Assembly (NCBI GenBank): GCA_011051685.1
Contig: DRKQ01000260.1
Span: forward strand, 1-32,093
DNA from: Gammaproteobacteria bacterium
GTDB taxonomy: Bacteria > Pseudomonadota > Gammaproteobacteria > SZUA-152
Direction: 5' to 3'
DNA length: 32,093 nt
Below the pieces are notes generated by a model that worked only from the letters and a program-made list of their open reading frames with translations, was not told the DNA's origin and did not search any database. Below, piece after piece: positions 30,880 to 32,093 of this stretch. Position 1 is the first letter of the stretch. Each line of letters opens with the position of its first letter. The translations under genes were made by a program, and so were the position numbers.

Positions 30880-31008
30880 AGAATCCAACGATGCGCTAAA
30901 CTCGGCGCAATCATGCAACATCACAGATACCGCACTGGCGCAACAACCTGTAAAGAAATACCCAGCAATGACCCCCTTCACAAAAACCTTTTGCGAGAAC
31001 CCCAATCA

Positions 31009-32093
31009 ATGAACGCATCCCCCGACAGCCTGCAGGACGTCCCCTGCCACCCCGACTTCCGCCACCTGCGCCGCCAGCGCATCGACTCGCTGGATCTGGC
31101 GATCGACGAATACGAGCACCTGGGCACCGGCGCCAGGCATTTTCACCTGGCGGCGGACAACGACGAAAACGTGTTTCTCGTCGGCCTGCGCACCGTGCCC
31201 ACGGACTCCACCGGCGTGGCCCACATCCTCGAGCACACCGCCCTGTGCGGCAGCAAGCGCTACCCGGTGCGCGACCCGTTTTTCATGATGATCCGCCGCT
31301 CGCTCAACACCTTCATGAACGCCTTCACCAGCAGCGACTGGACCGCCTACCCCTTCGCCAGCCAGAACCGCAAGGACTTCTTCAACCTGCTGGACGTGTA
31401 CCTGGACGCCGTATTCTTCTCCAACCTGGACGAACTGGACTTCGCCCAGGAGGGCCATCGCATCGAATTCGCCGTTCCCGACGACCCCGACACCGAACTG
31501 ACCTTCAAGGGCGTGGTGTTCAACGAGATGAAGGGCGCCATGAGCTCGCCGGTGAACACCCTGTGGCAGACCCTCACCAAGTACACCTTCCCCACCACCA
31601 CCTATCACTACAACAGCGGTGGCGACCCGGCGGACATCCCCGACCTGAGCTACGAAGAACTCAAGGCCTTTTACGCCAGGCACTACCACCCCTCCAACTC
31701 CATTTTCATGACCTACGGCGACATCCCGGCGGTGGACCTGCAGGCGCAGTTCGCCGACAAGGTGCTGCAGCATTTTCAGCGCGCCGGGGAACAGATCGCC
31801 GTGCCCGACGAGAAGCGCTACGTGGCGCCCCTCAACGTGGAGGAATTCTACGCCCTGGACGAGGCCGAACAGAGCGGTGACAAGACCCACATCGTCATCA
31901 GCTGGCTGCTGGGCCACGCCACCGACCTGCGCACCTCCCTCACCGCCCAGCTCATGGAGGGCGTGTTGCTGGACGACTCCGCCTCGCCCCTGCAACAGGC
32001 CCTGGAGACCACGGAGCTGGGCGCCGCCCCCTCGCCGCTGTGCGGCCTGGACGACAACAACAAGGAGATGACCTTCATCTGCGGCCTGGAGGG
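31009..32093 (+). CDS. M16C metallopeptidase, PreP/insulinase family (5' part, runs off right edge)
   Basis: 361 codons without a stop to the window end. H72-I-L-E75-H76 is the inverted zinc-binding motif HxxEH of M16 peptidases; E173 in FNEMKG is the expected distal zinc ligand. The surrounding sequence (GVAHILEHTALCGSKRYPVR, RSLNTFMNAFTSSDWTAYPF, KGVVFNEMKGAMSSP) is that of the presequence-protease branch (PreP, M16C), whose members degrade short peptides in a closed chamber and are about 970 residues long. Only the first third is visible. No signal peptide is seen, so a cytoplasmic place is likely. The GC-rich codon use matches uvrC and pgsA more than the gene before it. The ribosome-binding site is weak. 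Confidence 0.92.
   Translation, partial: MNASPDSLQDVPCHPDFRHLRRQRIDSLDLAIDEYEHLGTGARHFHLAADNDENVFLVGLRTVPTDSTGVAHILEHTALCGSKRYPVRDPFFMMIRRSLNTFMNAFTSSDWTAYPFASQNRKDFFNLLDVYLDAVFFSNLDELDFAQEGHRIEFAVPDDPDTELTFKGVVFNEMKGAMSSPVNTLWQTLTKYTFPTTTYHYNSGGDPADIPDLSYEELKAFYARHYHPSNSIFMTYGDIPAVDLQAQFADKVLQHFQRAGEQIAVPDEKRYVAPLNVEEFYALDEAEQSGDKTHIVISWLLGHATDLRTSLTAQLMEGVLLDDSASPLQQALETTELGAAPSPLCGLDDNNKEMTFICGLE

Noticed and set aside
31006-31995. Minus-strand open frame of 329 codons, rich in His, Val and Gly
   Set aside because: It is the GC-rich antisense shadow of the M16 peptidase gene, which has the HxxEH motif on the plus strand.
1-32093. CRISPR array, insertion sequence or prophage genes
   Set aside because: No regularly spaced long repeats, transposase or phage structural genes are visible; the S24-like protein alone is not evidence of a prophage.

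Overview
The window comes from a motile Gammaproteobacterium; the genus cannot be fixed from the sequence. The evidence is the order uvrC-pgsA-tRNA-Gly-tRNA-Cys-tRNA-Leu (the E. coli uvrC-pgsA-glyW-cysT-leuZ block), a YheU gene, and a Vibrio/Pseudomonas-style flagellar locus (cheV-cheR-flgBCDEFGHIJKL opposite flgA-flgM-flgN-ycgR/flgZ) with recognisable sigma-54 and sigma-28 promoters. By eye, uvrC/pgsA/UDG and the right-end peptidase are GC-richer than the flagellar genes and the intergenic repeats.

Layout. 1-495: 5' part of a type IV (AbiE) antitoxin running off the left edge. 737-1175: three tRNA genes on the minus strand with an intrinsic terminator between Gly and Cys. 1248-4609: pgsA, uvrC and a family 4/5 uracil-DNA glycosylase, all minus. 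4822-5700: an unrecognised lipoprotein. 5749-15936: flgL to flgB (minus), rod, hook, rings and hook-filament junction proteins, with a near-perfect sigma-54 promoter before flgB and a sigma-28 promoter before flgK. 16139-17986: cheR and cheV. 18096-20935: flgA (sigma-54 plus sigma-28 promoter candidates), flgM (sigma-28 promoter), flgN and a PilZ flagellar brake protein. Together these show the usual hierarchy: RpoN drives basal body and hook genes, FliA drives flgKL and flgMN, and FlgM feeds back on FliA.

20938-24461: an arsS-type radical SAM gene with two glycosyltransferase genes (arsenosugar-type module, no arsM in view), divergent from an ECF sigma factor and a very small soluble zinc-finger anti-sigma factor. 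24534-24714: tRNA-Ala(CGC) and tRNA-Arg(CCT). 24735-25998: two single-domain PilZ proteins and a cupin. 26055-29094: two Sel1-repeat proteins flanking yheU and a LexA/S24-fold protein that lacks the catalytic lysine. 27956-28000: a pentanucleotide microsatellite. 29095-29501: a pile-up of small intergenic repeats and a decayed copy of the 3' end of the neighbouring Sel1 gene. 29502-30879: two proteins I do not recognise. 31009-32093: the start of a PreP-like M16 peptidase running off the right edge.

I see no clear new multi-gene system. The most notable signals are the promoter architecture of the flagellar locus, a dispersed repeat family with a conserved leader and palindrome (four copies here), the Sel1 gene remnant among repeats, the pentanucleotide tract, a triple 16-bp-period repeat at 4671-4712, and the degenerate S24 protein paired with yheU.
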